Origin: Burkholderiales bacterium
Lineage (GTDB): Bacteria; Pseudomonadota; Gammaproteobacteria; Burkholderiales; Ga0077523
Direction of reading: 5' to 3'
Assembly: GCA_019745565.1 (NCBI GenBank)
Contig: JAIESW010000020.1
Location: forward strand, 1-49,964
DNA length: 49,964 nucleotides
How positions within the stretch are numbered: position 1 is the first letter of the stretch; the number at the start of each line of letters is the position of its first letter. Made by a program: the position numbers and the translations under genes. The notes under the pieces were generated by a model, which worked only from the letters and a program-made list of their open reading frames with translations, was not told the DNA's origin and did not search any database. This document shows positions 9,795 through 20,228 of this stretch, piece after piece.

Positions 9795-12386
<2,592 letters not shown>

Positions 12387-12415
12387 CACGGAACCTTTCT
12401 TACCGGGAGGGATTT

Positions 12416-12421
12416 TTGACA
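12416..12421 (+). promoter_or_regulatory. Isolated perfect -35 hexamer (TTGACA) upstream of the SRPBCC gene
   Basis: TTGACA occurs 30 bases after the alaS stop and 77 bases before the next ATG. No convincing -10 hexamer lies 16-18 bases further on (the best is ATTCGG), so this is only a possible promoter half for the downstream gene. Confidence 0.25.
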
Positions 12422-12497
12422 ACAACAACAGGTTTGCCATTCGGAGACCACTGAAGGCGCGGCAGACCGCGTCACTTGCACTTTCTGGGGACGAAAC

Positions 12498-13022
12498 ATG
12501 AACAGAAGAACCGTGGTCACGATGTTCGCTGCGCTGCTGGCGCTGCCGGCGCTTGGCGTTGCGCAGGACAAGGAGCTGTCGACGACGCAGACCATCCACA
12601 TCAAGGCATCGCCGGAGGAAGTCTGGGCGCTCGCCGGCGACTTCGGCGGTGTGGCCCGCTGGCTGTCCACCATCGAGTCGAGCCGCCTGGTGCTGAAGTC
12701 GAAGAGCGAGGAAGGCGCCATCCGCGAACTGCTGCGCATGAACGGCACCCGTGTCCAGGAGAAGCTGCTCGAGTACGATCCCGGGCGCATGACGCTCACG
12801 TACACGTATGCAGACGGCAAGGTGATCGCGAAGGACTACTTCGCCACCATGACGCTCAAGCCCACGAATGACGGCGAGACCGACGTGCTCTGGGTCGGAC
12901 GCTTCAAGTTGCTCGACAACCCGCCGGAGGGTCAGGACGAGGCCGCCTTGATCGCGCTCTATGCAGGCATCTACCAGAAGGGATTGGCGATGCTGAAGAC
13001 CAAGGCGGAAGCCGGCGAATAG
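12498..13022 (+). CDS. Secreted SRPBCC-family (START-like) protein
   Basis: This 174-residue protein has a clear signal peptide (MNRRTVVTMFAALLALPALGVAQ), so it is predicted to be periplasmic. The mature part begins with a strand and the IKASPEEVWALAGDFGGVARWLSTIESS segment typical of SRPBCC/polyketide-cyclase-2-like helix-grip folds, and ends with a long C-terminal helix. The fold builds a hydrophobic pocket, but the ligand cannot be told from sequence. GGGGAC lies just upstream of the ATG. The gene stands alone between alaS and a convergent signalling gene. Function unknown; fold assignment fairly secure. Confidence 0.85.
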   Translation: MNRRTVVTMFAALLALPALGVAQDKELSTTQTIHIKASPEEVWALAGDFGGVARWLSTIESSRLVLKSKSEEGAIRELLRMNGTRVQEKLLEYDPGRMTLTYTYADGKVIAKDYFATMTLKPTNDGETDVLWVGRFKLLDNPPEGQDEAALIALYAGIYQKGLAMLKTKAEAGE

Positions 13023-13045
13023 CCCAGCGCCTGTGTGCGGTAGGC

Positions 13046-13131
13046 TGCCCCCAACCTTCTCCTACCTGCGATGGGGGAGGGGGCTGGCTCCCGCCCCCAG
13101 TCGAAGAATTGGGGAGGGTGGAAGCAGGGGC
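13046..13131. repeat. GC-rich intergenic hairpin-forming repeat
   Basis: Between the convergent SRPBCC and EAL-HDOD genes lies a stretch of C-runs and G-runs (a CCCCCAACCTTCTCC-like start, then GGGGGAGGGGGC pairing with GCCCCC, then GGGGAGGGTGG). It resembles the elements at 20053-20166 and the widespread proteobacterial ACCCTCTCCC-hairpin intergenic repeats. It may serve as a bidirectional transcription barrier. No open frame of interest. Confidence 0.5.
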
Positions 13132-13187
13132 GAGGACCATCTATCGGGACAGCGTCTGCTCCCGCCGATGATGACGACGGCCGTGAA

Positions 13188-14435
13188 TCAGCCGGCCGGT
13201 GTCTCGCCGATCCGGTTGGCCCAGTCGATCGCTTCGACGTAGGCGGCGTTAACCCGGTTCGCGTCGAGAAACGGACGGGTGTCGAGCATCTCCGCGATGG
13301 CGTCGGCGTCGGTCTGCTCCACCAGTTCCGTGAGGCGCAGCATGTCGCCTAGGGGGCCGCTGCGTTCCAGCAGCGCCGCACGGACATCCTCGGGCACCGG
13401 CAGCGTCTTCAGCACTTCGGTGAGCGGGATGCCGAGGAGGGCGCTCACCAACGACAGGATGCCGGTCAGGAACGCGCGCTCGCGCACTGCGTGGCCCGCA
13501 CCGGTCCAGATGGCTGCGAGCTGTTCCATCATGCGCCCGCGCGTGGCGGCCAGCACCAGGAGCGGGCTGGGAAACTTCGCGTCGGATGAACTCGATATCG
13601 CGTACATGAGCAACTGCAGCCACCGCTGCAGCTGACTGCGTCCCAGCAGCACCAGTGCCTGGGACAGCGAGGTGATCCTGGTCCTGCCGCCCACAGCAAC
13701 CGAGTTCACCAGCCGCAACAGCGTGAGCGAGAGATCCGGGTTCTGCCGGAAGACCTGTTCGATCTCCGGCGTGTCGGCATCCACCAGCACGAGGCCGAGC
13801 AGACGCATGATCGCGGACTCCGCGTGCGACAGCCGCTTGCCGGTGATGATGGTGGGGCGCGCGAAGTAGTAGCCCTGGAACAGCTGGTAGCCCAGGCCCA
13901 CGCACAGGTCCACCTGTTCGCGCGAGTCCACCTTCTCCGCAAGCAGCCGCACCGGCCAGCGCTTGAGGCGCTCGGTGATGCGACGGATCTGCAGTGGGTC
14001 GAGGCCCTTCACGTCCACTTTCACGACGTCGACCACGTCGAGCGCGTCGGCGTACTTCTCCTCCTCGCCCAGGTAATCGTCGAGCGCCAGCGTGAAGCCC
14101 ATGGCCTTCAACTCCTTCAGGCGTTCGATCAGGGGCGCGTTCACCTCCACCGTCTCGAGTAGCTCGAGCACCACGCGCTCCTTCGGCAGCAGCTCGATGA
14201 CGTCGCTCATGATGAGCGGGGCGGACAGGTTGATGTAACCCACGTAGCGCCCCAGCACGTGGTCCACGCCCATTTCCGAGAACGCGTGATTGATCACGGT
14301 GGCCGAGGCCAGCAGGTCGTCCTCGATATGGGCACCGTTCACATGGCTGGAACGGAACAGCAACTCGAACCCGGCGAGGTTCTGATCCCGATCGAGGATG
14401 GGCTGGCGCCCGAGAAACAGTTCCTGTGCCGGCAT
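13188..14435 (-). CDS. EAL-HDOD (YuxH-type) signalling protein with non-catalytic EAL domain
   Basis: This 415-residue protein has an N-terminal EAL-like domain (about 1-200) and a C-terminal HDOD domain (about 205-400), the YuxH/CdgJ architecture. The EAL signature reads FELLFR, and DDY replaces DDFG, so several metal-binding residues are missing. It should not hydrolyse c-di-GMP but may bind it or a protein partner. CdgJ of Vibrio, of this type, affects motility. A second HDOD protein (the kinase) and a FleS/FleR-like pair are in the same window. The start at ATG 14435 immediately precedes the FLGRQPILDRDQ family motif. It is last in a same-strand series starting at ilvE, separated from pgm by a tandem repeat. 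Confidence 0.92.
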   Translation of the reverse strand: MPAQELFLGRQPILDRDQNLAGFELLFRSSHVNGAHIEDDLLASATVINHAFSEMGVDHVLGRYVGYINLSAPLIMSDVIELLPKERVVLELLETVEVNAPLIERLKELKAMGFTLALDDYLGEEEKYADALDVVDVVKVDVKGLDPLQIRRITERLKRWPVRLLAEKVDSREQVDLCVGLGYQLFQGYYFARPTIITGKRLSHAESAIMRLLGLVLVDADTPEIEQVFRQNPDLSLTLLRLVNSVAVGGRTRITSLSQALVLLGRSQLQRWLQLLMYAISSSSDAKFPSPLLVLAATRGRMMEQLAAIWTGAGHAVRERAFLTGILSLVSALLGIPLTEVLKTLPVPEDVRAALLERSGPLGDMLRLTELVEQTDADAIAEMLDTRPFLDANRVNAAYVEAIDWANRIGETPAG

Positions 14436-14451
14436 GCGTGGGGAGCGTTCT

Positions 14452-14607
14452 CAGCCCGCGCCGGGCCGCCCCAAGCGGGCTGGCCCCCTCGGGGGGAAGG
14501 GCCGCAGGCCCATCGGGGGGAAAGTCACCCAGCCCGCGCCGGGCCGCCCCAAGCGGGCTGGCCCCCTCGGGGGGAAGGGTCGCAGGCCCATCGGGGGGGT
14601 AGTCACC
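14452..14607. repeat. Tandem repeat, 2 x 78 bp, ending at the pgm stop codon
   Basis: Copy 1 is 14452-14529 and copy 2 is 14530-14607, nearly identical. The pgm TAG is at 14608-14610 on the minus strand, so the array starts at the first base after the gene. Each unit holds an 8-bp stem (CAGCCCGC with GCGGGCTG, 14452-14459 and 14475-14482) and a second C-run/G-run stem around CCCCCTCGGGGGG. It shares that core with the arrays at 18769-19013 and 34336-34463. Probably a transcript 3'-end structure; the number of copies may vary between strains. Confidence 0.85.
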
Positions 14608-15981
14608 CTAGTACGGGAGCTGGGCGTCCGGGGCAGCAGCGAGGATGGCCTTGCGGAAATCGGCCTGGATGCGTGCGAGCGCCTGGGCATTCTCCGCTTC
14701 GAAGCGCAGGACTACGACGGGCGTCGTGTTGGAAGAACGCGCGAGACCGAAGCCATCCGGATACTCGACGCGCAGACCGTCGATGGTGATGACTTCGGAG
14801 GCGCCCTCGAACTTCGCGGTCTTCTGCAGGCGGTCGATCAGTGCGTAGTTCTCGCCCTCGTTCAGTTTGATCTGCAGCTCCGGCGTGTTGACCGAATCCG
14901 GGAGCGACTCCAGCGGCTTGCTGACGTCGGCCACCCGCGACAGGATCTCGAGCAGTCGCGCGCCGGCATACAAACCGTCGTCGAAGCCGTACCAGCGTTC
15001 CTTGAAGAAGATGTGGCCGCTCATCTCGCCGGCGAGCGGGGCACCGGTTTCCTTGAGTTTCGCCTTGATGAGCGAATGGCCGGTCTTCCACATCAGCGGC
15101 ACGCCGCCACGCTCGCGGATCCAGGGGAACAGGTTACGGGTGCACTTCACGTCGAAGATGATCTGCGCGCCGGGATTGCGCGTGAGCACGTCGGCCGCGA
15201 ACAGCATGAGTTGCCGGTCGGGGAAGATGATCTTGCCCTGCTTGGTGACCACCCCCAGGCGGTCGCCGTCGCCGTCGAAGGCGAAGCCGACCTCGCCGGT
15301 GTCCTTCAGGGCCGCGATGATGTCCTCGAGGTTGTGGGGCTGCGACGGATCGGGGTGATGGTTGGGGAAGGTGCCGTCCACTTCGCAGAACATCTCGGTC
15401 ACCTTGCAGCCCATGCGCCGGTAGAGCTCCGGGGCGAAGGCGCCGGCGATGCCGTTGCCGGCGTCGACGATCAGGTCGATGGGGCGGGCGAGTTTCACGT
15501 CGCCGACGACGCGCTGGAGGTAGGCCTCCTTCACGTCCTCGGTCTTGTACGAGCCGGCCCCCGAGGAAAGATCGTTGCGCTCGATGCGCCCGCGCAGGCC
15601 CTGGATCGCTTCGCCTGCGAGAGCTTCGCCGGCGATCATCATCTTGAGGCCGTTGTACTCGGGCGGGTTGTGGCTGCCGGTCACCATCACGCCCGATTGC
15701 GTGCCGAGATGGTAGGCGGCGAAATACAGCATCGGTGTTGTCACGCGGCCCACGTCCACGACGTCGACGCCGGCGGCGCGCAGGCCCTTGGCCAGGGCCT
15801 CGCACAGTTCGGGACCGGACAGCCGCCCGTCGCGACCGATGGCCACGCTCGGCGTGCCGCGCTTCAACGCTTCGGAGCCGAATGCGCGCCCGACCTGTTC
15901 GACCACGGAGGGGGTCAGCGTGCGGCCGACGATGCCGCGGATGTCGTAGGCCTTGAAGATCTCTTGTGGAACGGCGGGCAT
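14608..15981 (-). CDS. Phosphomannomutase/phosphoglucomutase (AlgC/ManB type)
   Basis: The enzyme interconverts hexose 6- and 1-phosphates and supplies mannose-1-P and glucose-1-P for LPS and exopolysaccharide. The protein has 457 residues, the usual length for the AlgC family (about 460). Seen in order: FKAYDIRGIVG at the N-terminus, the phosphoserine loop TGSHNP with S103, the metal loop D236-G-D238-G-D240-R, the sugar-specificity loop GEMSGH and the C-terminal phosphate-binding segment RSSNTTP. ATG 15981 is the only start fitting the conserved N-terminus. It lies 142 bases from the YheT-like hydrolase on the same strand, in a neighbourhood that includes waaF. Whether mannose or glucose phosphate is preferred cannot be told. 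Confidence 0.95.
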   Translation of the reverse strand: MPAVPQEIFKAYDIRGIVGRTLTPSVVEQVGRAFGSEALKRGTPSVAIGRDGRLSGPELCEALAKGLRAAGVDVVDVGRVTTPMLYFAAYHLGTQSGVMVTGSHNPPEYNGLKMMIAGEALAGEAIQGLRGRIERNDLSSGAGSYKTEDVKEAYLQRVVGDVKLARPIDLIVDAGNGIAGAFAPELYRRMGCKVTEMFCEVDGTFPNHHPDPSQPHNLEDIIAALKDTGEVGFAFDGDGDRLGVVTKQGKIIFPDRQLMLFAADVLTRNPGAQIIFDVKCTRNLFPWIRERGGVPLMWKTGHSLIKAKLKETGAPLAGEMSGHIFFKERWYGFDDGLYAGARLLEILSRVADVSKPLESLPDSVNTPELQIKLNEGENYALIDRLQKTAKFEGASEVITIDGLRVEYPDGFGLARSSNTTPVVVLRFEAENAQALARIQADFRKAILAAAPDAQLPY

Positions 15982-16123
15982 GGCACGGCCACCATCAGGA
16001 GTTGCGGAAGCACGATTATCCCATCGCCGGCCTCGGGGCGGCCAGCGTGCCGCGGCCGCCGCGGATCATGGGACGAAGACAGCATGAACGGCACCGCCAT
16101 CGGTGGGCGAAGCGCCCGTTGCG

Positions 16124-17095
16124 CTATCCGGAAGCCTGACCCGAGATGACCTGCATGAAGAAATCGAGCAGCCGCTCGGGCAGCCAGCGCAGATGTCCCG
16201 GAAACCGGCCCGCGACGAAGCCCACGTGACCGCCGCCGGCGGGTTGCTCGAGCGTGACGCTGGCCGATGCTTCGGCTGCGCCGGGCAGATGGCGTGCCGG
16301 CAGGAACGGATCGTTGCGTGCGCTGAGGACCAGGGTCGGGACCGCGATGCGTTGGAGGTCGGATTTGCTGCTTGCCCGACTCCAATAGTCGAGCACGCCC
16401 CGATAGCCATGCGCCGGTGCGGTATAGAGGTCGTCGAACGTGTCGAAGTCCCGGGCGCCGCTCATGGTCGTTCGATCGAACAACCCGGGAAACCGGTCCA
16501 GCTTGGCGAACGCCTTCGGTTTCAGGGTGCGCAGGAACTCGCGCGTGTAGATGCGATTGAAACCGCTGCGCAACGCCGCGCCGGCTGCGACGAGATCGAG
16601 CGGCGGGCAGACGGCCGCCGCGGCACGGACGCGGGTACGTGCCAGCTCCCCTTCGCGGCCGAGCCATTTGAGCAATGCGTTCCCGCCCAGCGATACGCCG
16701 GCGACGAAGAGGGGGGCGGATTCATGGCGGGCGAGTTCCTCGAGGATGCGATCGATCTCGTCGGCGTCGCCGGAGTGGTAGGCCCGCGGCAGCCGGTTCG
16801 GCGTGCCGCTGCAGCCGCGGAAATGCGGGATGACGCCTCGCCACCCGCGGGCGAGAAGCTCGTGCATCAGCGCGGTCGCATAGTGGCTGTGCGAACTGCC
16901 TTCGAGCCCGTGGAACATCACTACCAGCGGTGCGTCCGCCGGTCCGTCGAGACGATCGAAGTCGATGAAATCGCCATCGGGCATCTCCCATCGGACGCGA
17001 CGGTAGGGCGGGGCGGCGCGGCGCAGGGCGAGGGCGCCATAGATGGTCTGCAGATGGCCGCCGGGCAGCCACCAGGGCGCGCGATACGGGGTCAA
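16124..17095 (-). CDS. YheT-family alpha/beta hydrolase
   Basis: This 323-residue cytosolic alpha/beta hydrolase belongs to the YheT/ABHD1-3-like family. Diagnostic features are the N-terminal PWWLPGGHLQTIYG motif, the oxyanion region MFHGLEGSSHSHY, FRGCSG, the nucleophile elbow GVSLGG, SARNDPF carrying the acid, and GGHVGFV with the catalytic His. The physiological substrate is not established. The likely start is TTG 17095, which overlaps the TGA of the upstream SnoaL-like gene; ATG 17164 would add 23 residues that do not look conserved. Tight packing suggests one transcript with waaF and the SnoaL-like gene. Confidence 0.9.
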   Translation of the reverse strand: MTPYRAPWWLPGGHLQTIYGALALRRAAPPYRRVRWEMPDGDFIDFDRLDGPADAPLVVMFHGLEGSSHSHYATALMHELLARGWRGVIPHFRGCSGTPNRLPRAYHSGDADEIDRILEELARHESAPLFVAGVSLGGNALLKWLGREGELARTRVRAAAAVCPPLDLVAAGAALRSGFNRIYTREFLRTLKPKAFAKLDRFPGLFDRTTMSGARDFDTFDDLYTAPAHGYRGVLDYWSRASSKSDLQRIAVPTLVLSARNDPFLPARHLPGAAEASASVTLEQPAGGGHVGFVAGRFPGHLRWLPERLLDFFMQVISGQASG

Positions 17096-17517
17096 TGCAG
17101 GGTCGGCGGTTCGTCTTCCGGCTCGTCGTCCGCCATGGCGGGAGTGGAGGCGTGGTGCATCCACAAGCGCCAGCCCTTGTCGGTCTCGACGTAGATGTTG
17201 GTGGCGATGACCGGCCCGCCCTCACCGGCCACGCCGGCGATGGATACGTATTCGTAAAGGCTGTGCACCGCGGTCTCGCCCGAGCGCGTCACCCGCAGAT
17301 CGGTGGTGCGGAACCTGAGCCGCCGTCCGCCGGTGAAGATCTGCCGCCACGACTCGCGCACCTCGGCCGGTCCCGACAGGCGGATGCTGCCGGGATGCAC
17401 GCAGACGATGCTCTCGTCATCGACCCAGACGGCCATCATCGCCTCCAGGTCGCCGCTCTCGAAGGCCGCATAGAACGCGGCTTCGGCCGCCTCCGAGGTG
17501 TCGAAGTCACGCGCCAT
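17092..17517 (-). CDS. SnoaL-like / NTF2-fold protein (DUF4440-type)
   Basis: This 141-residue protein has an NTF2-like cone fold: AAEAAFYAAFESGDLEAMMAVWVDD, CVHPGS, the middle strand segment RFRTTDLRV, and a terminal GWRLWMHHAS strand. Such proteins include small hydrolases, isomerases and ketosteroid-binding folds, and the substrate is unknown. The acidic tail DDEPEDEPP is unusual. ATG 17517 lies inside the end of waaF (11-base overlap), and its stop overlaps the next gene. An NTF2-like gene directly after waaF is a recurring betaproteobacterial arrangement, which hints at an envelope-related or housekeeping role but does not prove one. Confidence 0.88.
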   Translation of the reverse strand: MARDFDTSEAAEAAFYAAFESGDLEAMMAVWVDDESIVCVHPGSIRLSGPAEVRESWRQIFTGGRRLRFRTTDLRVTRSGETAVHSLYEYVSIAGVAGEGGPVIATNIYVETDKGWRLWMHHASTPAMADDEPEDEPPTLH

Positions 17518-18526
17518 CGAGGATGGCCTTGGCTTGCGCCAGCACGGTGGCGGGGTCGAGTTTGCGCATGCAGTCGAAATGCCCGAGCGGACATTCGCGT
17601 TGGAAGCAGGGGCTACAAGGTACAGCATTGCGCACGATGCGCGCACGGTCCGACAGCGGCGGTGTGAAATCCGGCGAACTCGAACCGAAGAGTGCGAGCG
17701 TCGGCCGGTCGAGCGCCGCGGCCACGTGCATGAGCCCGGAGTCGTTGGTGACCACGAGCGTCGCGCTCGCCATCACGTCCACCGCCTCGTCGAGCGATGT
17801 GGCGCCGGCCAGATCGCGGCAGGCCGAACCGGCCGCGGCTGCGATGGGGGTGGTGACCTCGCGATCGCGCGCCGAGCCCACCAGCCAGACCTGCAGTCCA
17901 CGCTCGGCGAGTGCGCGAGCCAGTGTCGCGAAGTGTTCCACGGGCCAGCGCTTGGCGGGGCCATACTCGGCACCGGGGCAGAAGCAGACGACCGGCGGAT
18001 CGGCCTCCAGACCGAGGCGCTCCAGCAACGCTGCACGCTTGTCGGGATCGCTGCGAAGCCGCGGCACCGGCAGTTGCGAAGGCAGGGGCGCGTCGCGGTC
18101 GAGCGCCAGCGCGCAGAACCGCTGCACCATGCGCGGCAGCTGCTTCGGGTCCAGCTTGCGGGCATCGTTCAGCAGGCCGTGACGGAATTCGCCGATCCAG
18201 CCGGTGCGCCGCGGGATGCCGGCGAGCCAGGGCACCAGCGCCGATTTCCACGCGTTCGGCAGGACGATCGCCTGGTCGTAGCGCCTCGGAGCAAGATCGC
18301 GTGCGAGGCGTCGTCGCTCACCGAAGGCAAACTCGCCGTGGCGGAACGGGCTCGACAGACCCTCGTTCACCTCCGGCATCCGGGCAGCCAACGGCAGCAC
18401 CCAGGAGGGCGCCAGAACGTCGATCGACGCGCCGGGCGCCCGCGCCTTGATCAGTGTCAGCATCGGCTGGGTCATCACCATGTCGCCGACCCAACTCGGC
18501 GCGACCACCAGTACGCGCTCCGTCAT
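17507..18526 (-). CDS. waaF: Lipopolysaccharide heptosyltransferase II
   Basis: WaaF adds the second L-glycero-D-manno-heptose to the LPS inner core from ADP-heptose on the cytoplasmic face of the inner membrane. The 339 residues fit the GT9 family. Seen: the N-terminal VLVVAPSWVGDMVMTQP, PNAWKSALVPWLAGIPRRTGW, CPGAEYGPAKRWPVEHFATLA (KRWP for phosphate binding), and TNDSGLMHVAAALDRPTLALFGSS for the nucleotide sugar, then a Cys-containing tail CSPCFQRECPLGHFDCM. ATG 18526 is well placed. The order ilvE, zinc-finger, waaF is typical of betaproteobacteria. Confidence 0.96.
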   Translation of the reverse strand: MTERVLVVAPSWVGDMVMTQPMLTLIKARAPGASIDVLAPSWVLPLAARMPEVNEGLSSPFRHGEFAFGERRRLARDLAPRRYDQAIVLPNAWKSALVPWLAGIPRRTGWIGEFRHGLLNDARKLDPKQLPRMVQRFCALALDRDAPLPSQLPVPRLRSDPDKRAALLERLGLEADPPVVCFCPGAEYGPAKRWPVEHFATLARALAERGLQVWLVGSARDREVTTPIAAAAGSACRDLAGATSLDEAVDVMASATLVVTNDSGLMHVAAALDRPTLALFGSSSPDFTPPLSDRARIVRNAVPCSPCFQRECPLGHFDCMRKLDPATVLAQAKAILDGA

Positions 18527-18550
18527 CGACGGGGCCCGGGGTCGATGGTC

Positions 18551-18760
18551 CTAATGGCCCGCGACGGGTCCGCCCTGCAACCGGTAGCGCGTCCCGCAGT
18601 AGGGGCACAGCGCCTCACCGGTCTGCTCGATCGGCAGGAACACGCGCGGGTGCGCGTTCCACAGCAGCATCGAGGGCATCGGGCAGTGCAACGGCAGGTC
18701 CTTGGCCGTGACTTCGATGTCGCGCAGACGGTTTTCGGTCTTACCGGTTTCGGTGCTCAT
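18551..18760 (-). CDS. zf-CHCC zinc-finger domain protein
   Basis: This 69-residue protein has the CHCC zinc-binding pattern also found in the mitochondrial complex I subunit NDUFS6. Seen: EVTAKDLPLHCPMP, WNAHPRVFLPI and CPYCGTRYRL, giving the Cys/His/Cys/Cys ligands. In betaproteobacteria it is routinely found between ilvE and waaF. Its role is not established; assembly or stability of a respiratory complex is a guess from the NDUFS6 relation. The stop is 24 bases from the waaF ATG, so the two are likely cotranscribed. A 3-copy repeat lies between it and ilvE. Confidence 0.93.
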   Translation of the reverse strand: MSTETGKTENRLRDIEVTAKDLPLHCPMPSMLLWNAHPRVFLPIEQTGEALCPYCGTRYRLQGGPVAGH

Positions 18761-18768
18761 GGGGCAGT

Positions 18769-19013
18769 AGTGTCGCCGGACCGCCCCAAGACACTGACGC
18801 GCCCCCTCGGGGGCAGCGACCAGCGGGAGCGTGGGGGCAGTTTCATGTCAGTATCGCCGGGCCGCCCCAAGATACTGACGCGCCCCCTCGGGGGGCAGCG
18901 ACCAGCGGGAGCGTGGGGGCAGTTTCATGTCAGTGTCGCCGGGCCGCCCTAAGATACTGACGCGCCCCCTCGGGGGGCAGCGACCAGCGGGAGCGTGGGG
19001 GCAGTTTCATATC
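18769..19013. repeat. Tandem repeat, 3 x 81-82 bp, reaching the ilvE stop codon
   Basis: Copies start at 18769, 18850 and 18932; each begins AGTGTCGCCGG or AGTATCGCCGG and ends TTTCATGTC or TTTCATATC. The third copy runs into the ilvE stop (19012-19014, minus strand), while the first ends upstream of the zinc-finger ATG at 18760. Each unit has a CCCCCTCGGGGGG stem, the GGGCCGCCC/TAAG segment and a GGGAGCGTGGGGGCAG segment. The core is shared with the 78-bp array after pgm. Units differ by a few substitutions, so they are not a recent perfect duplication. Confidence 0.88.
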
Positions 19014-19932
19014 AGACGAAGCTTAGCCAATCGAGATGCTTCGGCGAACGCGCATTGACGACGTCGAAGAACATCGATTGCAGGCGTGCCGTCACCGGTC
19101 CGCGGCTGCCGGCCCCGATGACGCGATTGTCGAGTTCGCGGATGGGCGTCACTTCCGCGGCGGTGCCGGTGAAGAAGGCTTCGTCGGCGATGTAGATGTC
19201 GTCGCGTGTCAGGCGCTTCGCCGTGACTTCGATGCCGATCTCGCCGGCCAGGCGGACCACGGTGTCGCGCGTGATGCCGATCAGGGCGGAAGTGAGCTCC
19301 GGTTCGTACATGCGCCCGCCCTTCACCACGAACAGGTTCTCGCCGGCACCTTCGGCCACGAAGCCGTCCACGTCGAGCAGCAGGGCTTCGTCGTAGCCGT
19401 CCTGGGTCGCTTCGAGGTTGGCCAGGATCGAGTTGGCATAGGTTGCGGCGAACTTGGCGCGGGCCATGGTCACGTTGACGTGGTGACGCGCATAGGAAGA
19501 CGTCTTCACGCGGATGCCCTTTTCCAGCCCATCCGCACCCAGATAGGCACCCCAGGGCCAGGCGGCGATGGCGACGTGGACACTGGCGCCTTTCGGCGAC
19601 ACCCCCATCTTCTCGGACCCGTAGAACGCAATCGGCCGGATGTAGCAGGAGGCGAGCTTGTTGGCGCGGACCACCTCCTTGGAGGCCTCCATGAGCTGTT
19701 CCCGGGAGTACGGGATCTTCATCATGTAGATGTGGGCCGAGTTGTACATCCGCTCGATGTGCTCGGGCAGCCGGAAGATGGCCGTACCCTTGGTCGTGTC
19801 ATAGGCGCGCATGCCTTCGAACACGGCGAGGCCGTAGTGCAGGGAATGCGTCAGGATGTGCGTGTTCGCGTCCCGCCAGGGCACCAACTGCCCGTCATAC
19901 CAGATGAATCCGTCGCGGTCCGCCATTGACAT
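19012..19932 (-). CDS. ilvE: Branched-chain amino acid aminotransferase
   Basis: IlvE is a fold-type IV PLP enzyme for the final transamination in Leu, Ile and Val synthesis. It has 306 residues, close to the usual 309. Motifs are FIWYDGQLVPWRDANTH, LHYGLAVFEGMRAY, the PLP lysine K160 in MARAKFAATYANSILA, and DVDGFVAEGAGENLFVV. ATG 19932 has a GGGGAG ten bases upstream; a second ATG at 19926 is possible. A TAGAAT -10-like hexamer on the minus strand (19962-19967) suggests the promoter for the ilvE/zf/waaF operon. Codons upstream in the same frame are not homologous. Confidence 0.97.
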   Translation of the reverse strand: MSMADRDGFIWYDGQLVPWRDANTHILTHSLHYGLAVFEGMRAYDTTKGTAIFRLPEHIERMYNSAHIYMMKIPYSREQLMEASKEVVRANKLASCYIRPIAFYGSEKMGVSPKGASVHVAIAAWPWGAYLGADGLEKGIRVKTSSYARHHVNVTMARAKFAATYANSILANLEATQDGYDEALLLDVDGFVAEGAGENLFVVKGGRMYEPELTSALIGITRDTVVRLAGEIGIEVTAKRLTRDDIYIADEAFFTGTAAEVTPIRELDNRVIGAGSRGPVTARLQSMFFDVVNARSPKHLDWLSFV

Positions 19933-19961
19933 GCTGAGGTGCTCCCCGTGGAAAAACAGGG

Positions 19962-19967
19962 ATTCTA
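19962..19967 (-). promoter_or_regulatory. Putative ilvE -10 element (TAGAAT)
   Basis: On the minus strand TAGAAT matches the -10 consensus at five of six positions and lies about 30 bases upstream of the ilvE ATG. No good -35 hexamer is found 16-18 bases further upstream. Confidence 0.35.
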
Positions 19968-20052
19968 GCGGAAGGCCGCAGGTGCATCGAACCGGTGCGT
20001 GAGCTGGGGGAGGGGATGTACCCCTCCGGGAATGCGCGACCACAAGCACTCC

Positions 20053-20166
20053 TTCCCCCGGCTGCGCCGGGGGAACAAGGTTGGGAGGGGGGCAAACGAT
20101 CGGCGCGACACTCCCGTCCGCTGCCCCCACCCTGACCCTCCCCCAGCCGAGCTGGGGGAGCGGACG
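20053..20166. repeat. Pair of GC-rich hairpin repeats between ilvE and the membrane cyclase
   Basis: The 348-base gap 19933-20280 holds two perfect 10-bp stems: 20053-20062 with 20066-20075 (loop TGC), and 20138-20147 with 20151-20160 (loop CGA). The second is enclosed by a further 8-bp stem, CGTCCGCT (20115-20122) with AGCGGACG (20159-20166). Between them runs CCCACCCTGACCCTCCCCC, the signature of a common proteobacterial intergenic repeat. The rest of the gap has the palindrome at 20229-20244 and no coding sequence. Confidence 0.7.
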
Positions 20167-20228
20167 CAAGGCGCGGCGCTGCTGCAACCGTGGGCACTCC
20201 TTCCACCCGAACAGGCGTTTTTTGCGAC

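Noticed and set aside
18769..19013. Three evenly spaced repeats could be read as a CRISPR array
   Set aside because: The units are contiguous 81-82-bp tandem copies with no unique spacers and no cas genes nearby.
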